From the NCBI RefSeq assembly GCF_009905375.1, contig NW_027419901.1, positions 120,904 to 184,903 of the forward strand: a stretch of 64,000 nt of DNA. Reading direction: 5' to 3'. Made by a program: the position numbers and the translations under genes. Within the stretch, counting starts at the first letter, position 1. Each line of letters opens with the position of its first letter. This document shows positions 44,454-57,518 of the stretch, one piece after another. The notes below the pieces were generated by a model, which searched no databases, was not told where the DNA came from, and saw only the letters and a list, made by a program, of their open reading frames with translations. Source of the stretch: Apium graveolens. Lineage: Eukaryota; Streptophyta; Magnoliopsida; Apiales; Apiaceae.

Positions 44454-47400
44454 CACTACAAGAAAAAAGTCAATAGACATCGTTTTTTGACTGATGTCTA
44501 TGTTATTTGTCAACCGATGTCTTTGTCGGTGATGTCTATTCTAGACATCGGTTAAACACCGATGTCTGTCAGAACTTACACATCGGTTTTAAGCTTAATT
44601 ACTGATATATATAACCCTCATAGACATCGTTTTTTTATTTTAGACATCAGTTCTTAGCCAATAGAAGTGCTGTTTAATAGTTTTCAGACATCAGTTTTAT
44701 TCTAATAAAAGTGATATAATCCTAGTATTTATACATCAATTTTTTCTTTAAAATTATGATGAATTTAAACCCAACAAGCACCAAACCAAAAAAAAAGGGA
44801 AAAATGAACTAACAATACACTTATATTAACCAACATTATCAAGTATAAATTGTAATTATTATTGACCAGCTCAAATATTAAGTACATTAGAAAACTAATA
44901 AGCTCAAAATCAAAATCAATGTTGAATTCTAGTATCCCCAAAGGTAGATATGGAACTGAAATGATTAACATAACAAAGCTCTCCTTACAAATGGTTCGCC
45001 CATGTCCTAAAAATTCATTTGCTGTGAGATGCATATCGACATTTTCAGCATATTCATGTCATCAATGTCCCGCAGAACAATCATCAGAGCTGGGTGTCAG
45101 TGATCGCACTTGTTCTTAACATACCTGTAATTTTAAATGACATACCAATACAGGATTTTGGAGGTAGATAAGTGTGATATATGACCAATTAGAAAGACAA
45201 ATATGTACCTCATGTGCTCTTTTATTTCATCATTGCAGTCTTTTTTATCGTTCCTTGGATACATTAACCTGTAGGAACACAAAGATGAAGCATAAAAATC
45301 TCAGTCAGTCTAATTTTACAAGCTACTCAACTTAATTAGCAAGTTTAAAGCTTATTTGACTTCTATACAATAATTCAATTACAAAAATAATATAAAATTA
45401 TTTAAGCACTATCACCGTGGCTTTGACCAATTTATTTGATTTCAAGTTTGGAGAGTACAATATGAACACATCTGAGATGGTCACCTAAAAAAGAAATAAA
45501 TTCCTACTTGCAATATAAGGAATTCTAATTCTTATATACATATTCCAGAGAAACAATAATTGATAAAGTACCAGAGATGACTCAGAATCGTCCGGGATGC
45601 TTTAGCGCAGTTTCTTCGTGCATCCAGTACAACATGTACATTTACATGACTAACCATCGGTTCCTGTTTTTATTATATAAATAAACGATATCTTAACTCT
45701 GAAAAAATGGAGATGATGGTAAAAAAGGATGGCATGTTGTTGTTTATATATATTAAGGACAAAGAATTAAAGAAATGCATCAACTTCTCATGCTGGAATT
45801 CACCAACTCCTAGTCCAACTCGCACCATGCACTTCAGAATTGGTGATATTATATTAAAAATCGAGTTGGTATTTCTCTAGATATATGATCATAGTAAATA
45901 AAGGATTTACTTTGGTCATAAACTATACGTTTCTCTCTAGTTCAGGAAATCTCTAATGCTTTTTATCCATTCTTGTTCAAGTTCTATGTCAGACAGTCAA
46001 ATATCATGCCAAGCAACTCGGGCATAAATAAGGATAACCCGTAAATATCTTTCATGTTGATACTTTTTACAAGATACTACATATAATGACTTTACTTTTC
46101 ATAAAACAACATCTTGCACATCATATTCAATAATTTAAATATGATTCCAATCATGAACTGAGCACTTTAAGTTCCATGTGATCAATAAAATTCTTAAAGC
46201 AGAACCTAACTTGATGTTCTATAATGATTTTACACATTCATAAAGCGGGCCAAGTTGTACAATCAAGATGACCGAAATTATTTCAAATGATTAATACAAT
46301 TTTCATGCAACATTCATTTATGCAATAATGAAGGCAACATGCTTGTATTCTGTACCCAAACTTAATATATTATAGAGCACATCGCACCCGAAATTATCTT
46401 AAACACTTCTATAATATTCAATGAATTGGTTAAAAATAGGATGAGTCATTAAGCTGAAATTTACTATATTTTTCTCATAAAACATACATGCAGTAGCTCC
46501 AAGCAACAGCCTCTGCGGAATTCTTATCTTTCCCGATTTAGAAGAAAAACCTGTGACCGCACAAGGTTAAGACTTAGGCCCAAGAAACAAAAAAAAACTA
46601 TAATAACTACATACATACCTTTCAGTTTGTTGCTGCCATTACACCTAATTCACAACTCAAAAAAACAATTATAAGAACAAAGTGTTCTTAGGATGGTCAC
46701 CTCAAAAAAATCAAACATGAATAATTAACTAAAAAATTAAACAACTTAAATTAACCTCAACAATCTTAGAGAAATCTTACTTGTCAGTTCCATGATTCCG
46801 GATTTGCTCCAGTAATATCATCTTTTCTGAGACACAAACATTATACACCAAATCAAAATCGAGTCCAAGTACAAAGGTCCGGTAAAAAATAAATTTAAAA
46901 TAATTAGGGTATAACAAGTAAATGAAACCCCCAATTTAAGAAATTAGGGTTTTGATTTTAAAACCCCTAATTTAAGAAATAAGGACTTTAATTTAAAAAA
47001 ACTTACCAATTAAAAGCAGGAGCACAAAGATGGTGAGTAAAGAAGACCCTATTGGTGCAAAGCAGAAACCCATCGATGGTGAGTAGAACACAACAGTGCA
47101 ATGGTGATGGTGATAGTGATAGTGAGTAGCAGCAAAGTAGAGCAGAGCACGAGTAAAAGAGAAGCATATGTGAGCAGAGCATCGATGGCAGTGGTGAAGG
47201 TGATTTGTATGGAAGTAATGGTGGAGAGAGTATGGTGAGACGCGAGAGAGAGATGTGCGAGAGAGGGGGTTTTGCGAGAGAGAGATGTGTGAGAGAGAGA
47301 GGGTATGGTCAATTTTTTAGTTTTTAATTTTTTTAGTTTTTCTACTTTTTATTCGATGAGGGAGAAAAGAATAGGTATAAAGGGCGGAAATTTTGAGAAT

Positions 47401-47602
47401 ATTTCATTAAGGGGGGAAATAAAAGAAAGGAAAGCGCGCTGAACTTTTTTTGGGAATTTTAGACATCAGTTGTTAAATAATCGATGTCTTCAAACAACAA
47501 AGACATCAGAAAACACGGATGATGTGATTACATCTTTTAACATCAGTGGCATCAGCAACCGATGTGTAATGTGTGATGTCTATTTAACTTTTTCTTGTAG
47601 TG
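44454..47602. mobile_element. CACTA transposon (family A), complete and non-autonomous
   Basis: 3149 bp with terminal inverted repeats starting CACTACAAGAAAAA (imperfect over ~28 bp, to AATAGACATC), flanked by the 3-bp target duplication AAG (44451-44453 and 47603-47605). Subterminal ACATCGGT/ACCGATGT motifs occur at both ends. No TNP2 domain is present. The minus strand at ~47330-46990 looks like a CT-rich leader exon ending in a donor (AATTG|GTAAG). An 85-codon plus-strand ORF at 44862-45119, also intact at 904-1161, has no recognised domain. Confidence 0.93.
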
Positions 47603-47605
47603 AAG

Positions 47606-48226
47606 ATTTGGTATTTTACCAGACTATGATTCGTACAGAGTCTTGCCAACGAGTACACGAGTGGCAAGCGATTCAGAACATATATTGAGTGCCTCACTGC
47701 TTCCCCCAAAAACTTGCACGACATATTTTTTCTTTCAAAATGCTTCTCACCATTTCTATAACAATCCTATTTCTCCGCTCCACCACCCCATTTTTTTGCG
47801 GAAATAAGGGGATGTGTAGTGCCTTCACACTGGCTCTCTCGTTAGAGCAAAACTCTCCCCGCCCCTGTCTGTCCTAAACACTTGATTCATCATTCAGTTT
47901 GATCTTAACATAAAGCTTAAACTTTTGGAAAGGTTCAAATGCCTCACCTTTGTTTTCAAAAGTAAACCACATCAATCTGGTAAGTCATCTACCACAAGAA
48001 AAAGTACCTGTTGCCATCCAGGGGTAGGTGGTGATATAGGACAACAAATATCTCCGTGCACAAGGTCTAGGACCTTTGAAGCATTAAAAGTTGTCTGCTG
48101 TGGGAATGAATTTCTGGAATGTTTTGACATTAAACACCCTCTACAAATTTCTTTAGGATCAACAACCTTCGGCAGGCCATATGCCATCTCCTTCTCAGAC
48201 ATAAGAGTCATGGTTTTGAAGTTCAC
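47606..48226 (-). pseudogene. Copia gag-pre-integrase and integrase core (broken)
   Basis: From 48226 downward: MNFKTMTLMSEKEMAYGLPK, the zinc-binding CRGCLMSKHSRNSFP, then LDLVHGDICCP, the first catalytic Asp region of integrase, and VVDDLPD. Further down, FRTDRGGE (second Asp) is recognisable before stops accumulate. It joins the C-terminal part beyond the CACTA insertion. Confidence 0.75.
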
Positions 48227-49443
48227 GTGTCAAAGTCTGTGGTGCCATAGCCATGACTCTTCTTATATTTTTTCCATTAAACACGCTGATTTGTTCCCTC
48301 TCGGTGATCAATATATAAAACATGTTATTTAAGCGTTTTACTTTTATTAGCAACCTCTCAACCTTATCATTGACCCACAAATAATTCCCATGCAAAATTA
48401 CCTTACAACCTTCCTCCTCCAATTGTCCTAAATTCATGATATTGTTGTAGAGACTAGGGATGAAATACACTTCTTGGAGCCCATGTTATTCACCATTCTG
48501 GCAGTAATACTCACATACCCCTTTCCCTTTATTATTATAGTTGAACCATCGCCAAACCTGACTTCCCCAATCACAATTTCATCTACATCAGCAAATTTCA
48601 ATCGTAACCCGGTCATATGATTGCTTGATCAGTTGTCGAGATACCACAGGTTAGACTTCATCCTCGTTTCAGCCCCCTGCTTTAATTTTGGTATCATATT
48701 CTTTTCGTCTAGCAGAAACATGTTCTTTTCTTTTTCATCACACTCTGTTAAGAGTAATGCTGGCTCATCATCATCAGCTTGAATCAAATTAGCTTCTTAT
48801 TTTTGTTCTTTCTTACACTTTGATTTTCAACATTCTGAGGCAAAATGTCCCAAGATACCGTAGTTGAAGAACCTCACATTACTTTTATCTCGACTTCATG
48901 GATTCTCATCCTTGTTTCGATACTCATTGTCATGCCTACCCTTCTGGTTTAGTGACGGTTTCTTTAACCACTCCTCTCTTGTAAGCAACAATTTCTCATC
49001 AGATGCTTCTTTATTTGACCACTCCTCTTCTGTCAAAAGCAGTTATTTTCCAAAAGTCTCTGTTAGCCCACAAATTCGCTCCTCATAAGCTTTTAGTCGC
49101 CCTACTGTTTCTTCCAATGTCATCTCCTCAAGATGGCCAAACTATTCAATCGTAGAGGCAATTTGGAGGTATTTAGGTGGTACTACTCTCAGATGTTTTT
49201 AACAACATATGACTCTTCCATCATCTCCCCTAGAACCCGTATGTTCGTCACAATTCTACACAACTTCATGCCGAAATCATCAATTTGTTCTGTATCTTTC
49301 ATGCTCAAGGACTCCAGCTCGGCTCTTAAGTTCTGTACCTTAGCCTTTTTTACTCTGTCAGCCCAAACACACATGGTTTTAATGGCCTCCCACCCTCTTT
49401 AGCCGATTTCTATTCTGCAACGGACAACAGAATGTCCTCCGGG
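48227..49443 (-). pseudogene. Copia gag C-terminal half and protease remnant (broken)
   Basis: 49374-49189 encodes AKVQNLRAELESLSMKDTEQ and LCRIVTNIRVLGE, the gag/UBN2 signature. Near 48830-48880 a zinc knuckle is degraded (FFNYGILGHFASEC, first two cysteines lost). 48616-48434 (LRLKFADVDEIVIGEVRFGD and so on) fits the protease-side linker. The N-terminal gag part lies beyond the solo LTR. Confidence 0.7.
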
Positions 49444-52278
49444 TGTGACGCCCTCCAAACTTGGGGTCTAGATTTGGGGGTCACTAATCGATAAACCAAA
49501 GTATAATAACACAACAAAATAATATAATAAAAATGACCCCTTGCATGCAACTGGATCGATCACTGGTTATAGTATGGAACAAACACTAATAGAAACCAAG
49601 TGTTTATTAGAAAATATAAGTCTAATTAGTTTTACAAACTCTTCAAATTTTATTAAAACCTCTAGACTATTCAACATCCCAAACATCTACCTGTAAAACT
49701 CACCACACTATTCAAAAGCACTCGACTTCTGATCATACCAGGAACTCAGGCCTGCTCTGGCCTAGCTGAAAGAATCAGAATAATAAACAAGTATGAGTGA
49801 AAGAAATGCTCAGCAAGCAGTATATAGCTTATGATTTAAAATAACAACATACATCTGATAAACAAAACCAAACAACACTACCTGAACAAGGGGTACCCAA
49901 GGCACATATCGGCCTAGCAAGGTATTATATCTTGTATAATACATAGCTCACACTAGACCGCCACCACGTCCTCTTACGCAACCATCCAATCCATAAAAAC
50001 AAATTTTCATCAAAGGAGTCAAATCAAATGACATCCGTACCAACACAACTCTCCATTTCTCATGGTCCAGAGTTATATCAACAACCGATGGCGAAATAAC
50101 TTAAACAATTAGTTATTCATTAATCAGAGCTCAAATTGTCACTCTATAGAGTAATTTATAGCGAAATGTAAACCGTTTAACTATTCTAAACTTAGAATAG
50201 TATAGAAACTGATATAATAGAGTTCAGAGTCAATATCACTTGAATGATAAGTGAAGATATAGATATTTGCATAACAGGATTCCTAATAAACATCACTGGA
50301 ACAATAAGTGAGGGTAGGAATACTTGCCTGGTATGCTTGATAACCTTTCACTAAAACTCTGGCTTATAGCTGCTGGCTACTGACTCCGCCTCATACTTGA
50401 CTGCACTCCTTGCTACTCAATTCTCTAAACGAAATGACTATCTTAATTAATAGAACTGAACTCAATTGACGTAACTATGCGTCTTGATGTCTACCCCATC
50501 ATTTATAATTAATCATGGCATTTTAAAACTGTAAACAGATAGCACTTAATCATGTTATTCATATAACAGATATTCATATTTTTCATGTAATACATAAATC
50601 AGATAGTCCACAGATAGGTTTCAGAACGTTCAGAATAGAAATCAGATCAATAACAGTGTTTATCGATTAAATACTAACTCAGACTCATACATAATTCAAA
50701 TACCATTGCATTACAAAAGAAATTAGGCCTCGAAAGCATTTTTATTGAGAGCATAATGGTTTTCTGAGTCTATACGCGTTCGCTTCGTATTAAATAGATA
50801 AACGTTTTATTTATTACGAATAAAATAAGAAATAAATAGAAATAAATAAATTAATAATAATATTAATTGATTTTTAATACCAATTTATAATTTTTAAAAG
50901 TTTTAAAAAAATAATTTTTAGGAATTATTTGAATTAATTATAAATAATTTATATTTATTTAACTATTTAGAGAAAAAAATTAATTGATTAAATAATTTAA
51001 TCAATTAATTAAATTCATCAAACCTGGACCAAACGAGTTTGTTTTTAATCCTAATACGTTCTAAATTATACAAGGAACCCAGAAATGTGATTATCGTCGG
51101 AGCATCATCCACCCGTCAACAACTCCAGCCAGAAACGACTCCCTCTCCGACGAGCTCAACTTTATCCGGCCAACACCTCAAACTCCTTGATTTCTCACCC
51201 AAAACAAACGTTCAATACATAAAATTAAAGACCAGAACATGCCTAAACTATTGGTGTTTATTTTATAATCAAACAATCAAGAACAAATTCAAACAATTCA
51301 AAATTCAACTATATAAAACTAAACATTTAATTTTTACTAAATCGAACCTAATTACTAAAATTATATACACAAATCAGTCCTTTATATCATAACATGGATG
51401 CTCATAACATCAAAAAAGTCCAAACAATCATCAATTACTTAGTTCGAAATTCGTCGATTCCGACGAACAAAGTTGGATCAGAAATCCGACCTTAGTACAC
51501 GATTTTGGCATTGATTTGCTTGTCTTAACCACAGCGTTATTCCGGTATCAATACCAATACAAACAGGTATGTAATCAGATCAGAAATTGCTACCCTTGAA
51601 ATATACTTTCGAGACTATGAGATAAGGAAGAAGACTGTGTTTATCTGTTTTGGTTTCTGATTTTTTTATTAAATCATACAGATAAACATTGAGGCTATTT
51701 ATACTCAGTAACTTATCCCGATAAATCACAAATCGGTGACTCGATCTTGCATTTTAAAATAAAAACCCGAAATTAATAATTTATGGGGAATAACTTTAAA
51801 AATAATTAAATATAAAATTTATATCAAAATTCCCCAAAAATTTCGAATAATTTAAAAATGCAAAAATTATGGGTATTAGAAATTCATATGATTTTATAAA
51901 AAAATGAGAAACCAATTTTGTGGGCTTCGACATCCTAGTGGGGATCCCGGTCCGTTGATTTTTGAAAAACAGAACAACTCCTAAATTATCAGAAAACCCC
52001 GAAAACACGTAAATTAAGTACATTCAACTGCACATAAAATGAGATAAAATGAGTACCTAGATAAAAACGCAAATAAATACGAGTCCAGATTGCAAATTGA
52101 TTCATACAAATGCATTTTAAACACATATTAACCAATCAAAAAGTTTTCTGGTCCACACGGGAACACATACAACAGTTATAAGACATAATATCAGGGCAAT
52201 AATCATTTTAACTTATATAAACCCACAATATTTATTTAATTAACATAGAAAATTCAAATAATTTTCCCAAATATTACA
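49444..52278 (-). mobile_element. Ty3/gypsy solo LTR
   Basis: 2835 bp from TGTGACGCCCTCC to AAATATTACA with a perfect 5-bp target duplication CCGGG (49439-49443 and 52279-52283). It splits the gag gene of a copia element. The minus-strand TATAAATA near 51700 with a pyrimidine-rich leader downstream sets its transcription direction. It shares its 3' terminus with the fragment at 2053-2545. The position where the other two LTRs have the H3-like ORF holds only a degenerate sequence after TTCTTTCAG|CTAGG (~49765). The plus-strand ORF at 51039 is incidental. Confidence 0.9.
51696..51703 (-). promoter_or_regulatory. Putative TATA box of the solo LTR
   Basis: TATAAATA on the minus strand is followed by a leader-like stretch (CAGATAAACACAGTCTTCTT). 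Confidence 0.5.
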
Positions 52279-52283
52279 CCGGG

Positions 52284-52536
52284 ATTCCCTAAAAAATGAT
52301 TGCCAATGCCATTTTATCTATTCGTGCCTCGACCTGTTTCTTGTCGTCAGACTCCAATGCCTCCCACACGCCTTGTGCCTCCATGAAACTTTCAATTTTA
52401 GTGACCATGTCGTATAGTTATGCCTTGCCAGCATGGGAGAACTGAGTCCGATCGATCCCTCCTTTGGTTTTGACACTTCCATAGTTCCCGTCTTTGTCAT
52501 ATACTTGGGCATACACGACCAAGCTCTAATACCAAA
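52284..52536 (-). pseudogene. Copia gag N-terminal piece and primer binding site
   Basis: 52512-52318 encodes a gag start, MPKYMTKTGTMEVSKPKEGS, followed by LARHNYTTWSLKLKV, the usual copia gag N-terminal pattern. The remainder is out of frame and resumes across the solo LTR. TGGTATTAGAGC (minus, 52534-52523) is the tRNA-Met primer site. Confidence 0.75.
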
Positions 52537-52736
52537 TGTTGATTAACAGAACTGGTATACACACACACACTTGTGTAATTTGAAACGAAAAAGGGCAAAA
52601 CTTATTTGTTTATTTCTTGCTGATAGGAAATTGAAAGCATACAAGCAGAATTTAAAAAAAATAGTTGAAAACTGCTTCCTACAAACTAGCAACTCTCACC
52701 TTAAAAATCTCTCACACTCCTAACTCCTCCATAACT
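52537..52736 (-). repeat. 5' LTR of the nested copia, truncated
   Basis: About 200 of 317 bp remain; similarity to 42202-42518 stops at CTCCATAACT. The outer target duplication is therefore lost. Confidence 0.75.
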
Positions 52737-54699
52737 GGAAGACATGGGAGCATACAATTCCAAATTGAAATTGTTTTTGACATGGGAGCATGACTGGAAG
52801 ACCAAAATAGAAAAAATTGATGATCGAACATAAAGTTCTGTATATAAATATTCAAAAGATTATTCATCAATATCCACTATTTAAAAAAATAAACAATCAT
52901 ACTACTATTATGATTTAAACAAAGTTCATTGAAAAAAGACATATCCTTGGTCAAGTATTTTGAGTATACAATTGCAGTAGCTTCTTTACCTGACATAAAA
53001 CTATTTCGAGGATTTTACTGTAATAATGTATTTAACTTTAGTTATGACTTATTTTATATAATGTCTGTAAATTACTTTATAAATAATATATATGTATGTA
53101 TGTATACAAAAATGATTAAGTAAAACCAAATTTAAAATGGAAACTAAAAAATAACCTAAGCCACTGTATGTATATAATATAAGGGCCCCTAAGCACTACA
53201 TGAATTAAATTAAACCCTCCCCTACAAAATCCCAGTTTTTCCCCTTCATTTTTAATTTAATTTTCCCATCAATCGGTGAGTTTTTTTAAAAAAAACTGAC
53301 ATCACTGTATTTTTCTTCATCTCCCAACGATCAATTTGCATACCATATGTGATATGTTTCAATGTGATTCATAAATTTTTTATTTTACCTTTTAATTTTC
53401 ATTATAAGAGAGTTTTTATTGAAGTAGATTATATATAATGATATAATGTATATAATGTAACGGGTTGGGTTGTGTTGGATAGAAGTCAAAATTTTTTAAA
53501 CTCTAACCCAACCCAATCCATTCGGGTTAAACAAAAATGAATCCATTAATATTTCGAGTTGATCGACTAAAAAACGGGGTGCGTTAGTTCGGTTTTACGG
53601 TTATTCGGGTTTTTGTTCACTCGAGCATACAAACCCCAACAAGTTATCTACAAAAAAATAAAAAAAGCTATAGGGAAAATGTAAAGGAACATTACGTTTT
53701 TTCTCCTCTGTTCCGATTTTCTGCGGCCCCTTTGAAATCCATGTGAACTAAAAAACATATATGTTAGGAACATACCACACATCCTTTTATTCAAGCATTA
53801 TTCTCTTGTTATAGGCATTGCATGTTTTCAAGCTCCAAAATAAGAATGTTTTGCCTTCATTTTATTGATAGAATCTAATTTTTTTTTGTTTCAATTTATT
53901 TCTCTACAGTGCTACTCCTCCACTTGTGCAAATTGGAAGGTATAAGTAACTTGTAACCAGCAAACTCACGACATAATGCCATAGAGAGCAAACTTGACAA
54001 ACATCCAAACTCGTGAATACCTCAAACAAATGAAATTGAGAATATTGAATATATCAATATGAATCTTGGACAGCAAGACTAACTTCAAATCCCTTTATTT
54101 TCTAAACGGAAAGGAAAAAAATATTAAGGATTCATATGTAAGGATATCTTTTCAAAGAAGCCTAGTCACCTATAATCACTGGGCTATATTAGAATCAGTA
54201 ACGAAGACCCAATAACCCAAAGTAGCTCAAGAATGGAAGTTCCTAAGTTCTATTTTTAGCAAGTATTTGGTCTGGTTGAACTTATCAGATGATAATGGAA
54301 CATATGTAATTAATGTTTAGATCACAAGCCTACCGCTTATACTTTGAGATTCTACTTTCATTATGAATATAAAAAAATAAGTCAAAAAGAAAAGGCTACT
54401 TGTCAGTTAAGCTCATTTTAGACTTTATCTTCTAACGACATTTAAGATACAAACAGACAACGACGCCAAGGTGGTGGTATTTACATTAGGGAGGATTAGA
54501 CTAGGATTTTATTTTCGGTGCATTGTAAATTAATGAATAATATTTATTGTAACTTATGCATAAATTCATAATTGTATGATATGTCCAATTATTTTATCTA
54601 TATATTTAATATGTCGACTTAATTACTTGTTTAAATATCTGAATGATTTAATTTATATGGATGTGTACATGAACTTGATATTGCTGTGACATATTCTTT
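52737..54699. other. Non-coding, AT-rich sequence
   Basis: 52760-52835 resembles 9693-9767. Around 53460-53640 GGGTTGGG/CCCAACCC blocks and an ATTCGGG motif recall non-autonomous hAT elements, without clear ends. No gene or intact element was recognised. Confidence 0.3.
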
Positions 54700-55024
54700 C
54701 GCACCTCTAAAAATATTTGCTACAGAGTTGGTCGCAACTTGTGGAAATCCATAATTATGTTTGTGACGGAATCCGTGGCAACATATGAGTAATTTACGAT
54801 AGAGCATATGTGGTAAGTTCGTGAAAGTTGCGATAGAGTCGTCTGTAATAATATTTTATGTGAAATTGGAGCCCATCTTAATCTTGTGACAAAATAACAA
54901 TTTGTCACAGAATAAAAATTTAAGACTCTGACATTTGTGACATATTTTTTCCGTCAAAAGTGGGGAAAATTGTGACATATTCTTTATATTAATTTAGTCA
55001 CAATTACCGTATCCCCTTGTAGTG
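54700..55024. mobile_element. CACTA right terminal region (family F)
   Basis: It ends in CCCCTTGTAGTG, inverse of CACTACAAGGGG, with repeated TTGTGACA/GTCACAA subterminal motifs over ~300 bases. No left end is visible. Confidence 0.5.
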
Positions 55025-55676
55025 ATAATAGCAAATAAAAATAGATTGATTGGTAAAATCATTACTCCATGTACTATCTTTTCCCTAGGTTTTATAAACT
55101 ATGAAATATGGAGACTTAGTGATCTAGGATTCTTGGAATTATTTGCATAGTCCTCAGTATAAGGATGTACATTTCTCCTTTTACCATCATTATAAGTAAA
55201 TCGTCTATTGTCAATGTGCCTAGGTTTCTATATCAACCGTGTTTCACACAACATCATAATATATGATGAATAAAGTGATCCTGACAAATATTGTCAAGTA
55301 CATGTCGTTCTGGTTTTAAGTGACAAACACCCTAAATGGAGCCTGTTGGACTATCTATGGCTTGTTCTGATTTGATATAAACCTTGTGGTAATTTACGTA
55401 TCCAAATATTAGTATTCTCCTTGTTCGTAATTAGTAGAGATACATGTAGCTTTTATCTAACATATTTTGGTTTACGATTCTCAAATTATTGTATTGATCC
55501 CCTCTTGTAGATTTCAAATGGTCTTGGATTCATTTGTGGATTGGTACTGCTCGCAGTGTATGCCTGGATATCGTATTTTTATTGTAACACTCCAGGTGGT
55601 GATGATGAGAGAAAGACAAGTATGAGGTGCAGTTCCCCGCAAACACAATTTAGTTTTTGATGAGTTCATGGTTTTA
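55025..55676. other. Unassigned non-coding sequence
   Basis: AT-rich, with no recognisable gene, repeat or element end. Confidence 0.3.
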
Positions 55677-57104
55677 CACTACTAGAAATAGTAGATACGA
55701 CATCGGTGCTTAGACATCGACATGTAATGCACCCGATGTTAAATCCCTGTTTAACATCGGTTTAGAAAAAAGTGATGTTAAATATGAATACCGACATCGG
55801 TCTCACATAATAGGCATTGTCTATGTTCAGAAATTAAAAAGGTCAAATATATGCTTTTAACTTTAACATCGACTGAATTTGTTAACCGTTGTCTATGATC
55901 ATTTTTAAAAAATAAAAATTTACATATCTTTTTTCCCACGGTTTCTATACACTTTCCCCCCTTTAACAGTAACAAATTATTCACTTTATCCTTATTCCCC
56001 CTTTTCTAAAATATTTTCACCCTCCTCTCTTTCTCTCCCGCGACCCCCCTCTCCGCCGCCTCTTTTTCATCTATCTACCGCCTCTTTCTCGTCCGTCCGG
56101 CCGCCTATCTTTCTCATCACTCATCAGTCCCCCGTTTCCCTCTTAAAACCCTCACCCATGTATCATCTCTTTCTATCCTTTGGCATAAACCCTAGTTTAA
56201 TCCCCAATTCAAATTTTAGCTTTGGAGCTTCAAATTGAGCTTCAAACTAGTAAGATATACTTTAGTAGAAGCTTTGGGGCTTGAAAGGAGTTTTGGAACT
56301 TTGAGGTTTTGGAGCATCATGAGATTCACAGATTTGGAGCTATGGAGCTTTCTGTAAGACATTCTTCTATCTTTTTTTTATGATTTAACTAGTAAGAAAC
56401 GTATTGAAGAAATAATATATCATTTTTATATCTTTTCTTTTGTGTATGTATGTAAGAAACATTTTTTGGGGTTTTATGTTCTATTCTTTGGGGTTTCTTT
56501 TGTGCTTGTTTGTGTTTATATTTAATGTGGTTTCTTTATTATGGATTGTCGTATTTTTTTTACATTTTTGCTCTATTTTTGGCAGAATGTGTATTTAATT
56601 ATATGATATTCTCAAATCTAAACTTTTGAACTAAAGCTATAGAGCATAATTTGGAATTTTAAAGTTTGAATTTTTAAGGTATAGCTGCCTTTGCTAATTG
56701 CTAAATATGTTGTGTTTGTGTTATGGTCATATGTTCATAACTAAAGTTTCTATGTATTGTATTTTTATGTATATGATGTGTGTATCTGGCTACTTTGTCC
56801 CCCTTACTACTTTGCAGGTGTTTAACAATAGTTTGGACGAGACTGTCTATTTTCAGATGTTGTTGAATCGAGAAACTGTGCCCAACTCTCTTGTTATGAT
56901 ACAACCATCACTTATCTCATATTCATTTAATGGCATGCCTGAAGCAGTTATATTTGATGCGGCATCGATTGCTGCAAATTGTATTTTTTGTTGGACTCAT
57001 ATTTTAGTATGGTTATATTTCATGGAATGACAATAGCGTAGTGGAGAAATATGGGCTACGAAGATTGGTGGTTTGTGATCAGCATGGCTCCTGATACAAT
57101 ATAT
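55677..57104. mobile_element. CACTA left part (family B) with captured gene fragment
   Basis: It starts CACTACTAGAAATAG, the inverse of the terminus at 8184, with ACATCGGT/ACCGATGT motifs over ~230 bases. It then has a CT-rich leader-like stretch (55980-56160), introns, and an exon-like SEC23 piece. The right end is not found; a minus-strand copia begins at 57105 and probably inserted in it. Confidence 0.75.
56818..57063 (+). pseudogene. Captured SEC23-like exon fragment
   Basis: After acceptor CTTTGCAG the frame reads [20 protein letters not shown] and [14 protein letters not shown], then FDAASIAAN. This matches the conserved C-terminal (gelsolin-side) region of SEC23, the COPII coat subunit that activates SAR1 at the endoplasmic reticulum. 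After a frameshift near 56985 the sequence continues as [16 protein letters not shown], then a stop (TAG where SEC23 has Gln) and WRNMGY. The frameshift and stop, and the CACTA context, show a dead captured copy. The family match is from memory but the motif order is distinctive. Confidence 0.8.
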
Positions 57105-57402
57105 TGTGAATAAGCAAAACACAGAGTAGTTGATTAGTGGTATGGAAAACTCATAATTGGATTAAAGTTTACAAGGATGGAAAACCAGTACATATAGCTG
57201 GTCTAACAAAACATGTCTAACAGATCATCAACAAATTAGGGAATCACGTCCTAATTTATCTCCTACTTATTTGTTTCCTAAACACACGTAACAGCCTCAA
57301 TGACCAAGTCTGTAGCACAACGTTCACTACTGATAACATTGATTTATTTATAAATACCTAAAATAGATGAGTAAATATTATTAGATTAATAGTAATCCAA
57401 CA
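57105..57402 (-). repeat. 3' LTR of the second minus-strand copia
   Basis: Inner limit fixed by CCAACA plus the polypurine tract. Outer limit is judged from similarity of its start (GTGAATAAGCAAAAC) to the 42202 LTR start (GTTGAATAACAAAAC). Confidence 0.55.
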
Positions 57403-57518
57403 TACTCCCCATTAATCTAAATATTCTCCAAATTTTTGACTCCCAGTAAACTCCTCATTTTCTCGAACTTTGTCACTACCAAAGCATTAGTTAATATATC
57501 AGCTCGCTGCTCGTTCGT

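Larger units (their letters stand above)
42202..52736 (-). mobile_element. Minus-strand copia retrotransposon carrying nested insertions
   Basis: The 3' LTR is 42202-42518 (TGTTGAATAAC...ATCCAACA on the plus strand), followed inward by a polypurine tract complement (ACACCCCTTAATC). The 5' LTR is truncated (52537-52736). A primer site complement GCTCTAATACCA at 52523-52534 matches initiator tRNA-Met with one change. Between them, in reverse order, are RNase H, RT, integrase, gag-pre-integrase and gag, split by a CACTA at 44454-47602 and a solo LTR at 49444-52278. The coding parts have several stops and frameshifts. The region around 43986-46011 is duplicated at the window start. Confidence 0.88.

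Noticed and set aside
47049..47312. 87-codon Ser/Thr/Leu-rich minus-strand ORF in CACTA family A
   Set aside because: It is a CT-rich leader-like stretch of simple sequence, better explained as a 5' UTR region.
8184..55677. A single giant CACTA joining the family B ends, since both have TTA outside
   Set aside because: The right end lies left of the left end, so they cannot bound one element; sharing a 3-mer has a 1 in 64 chance.
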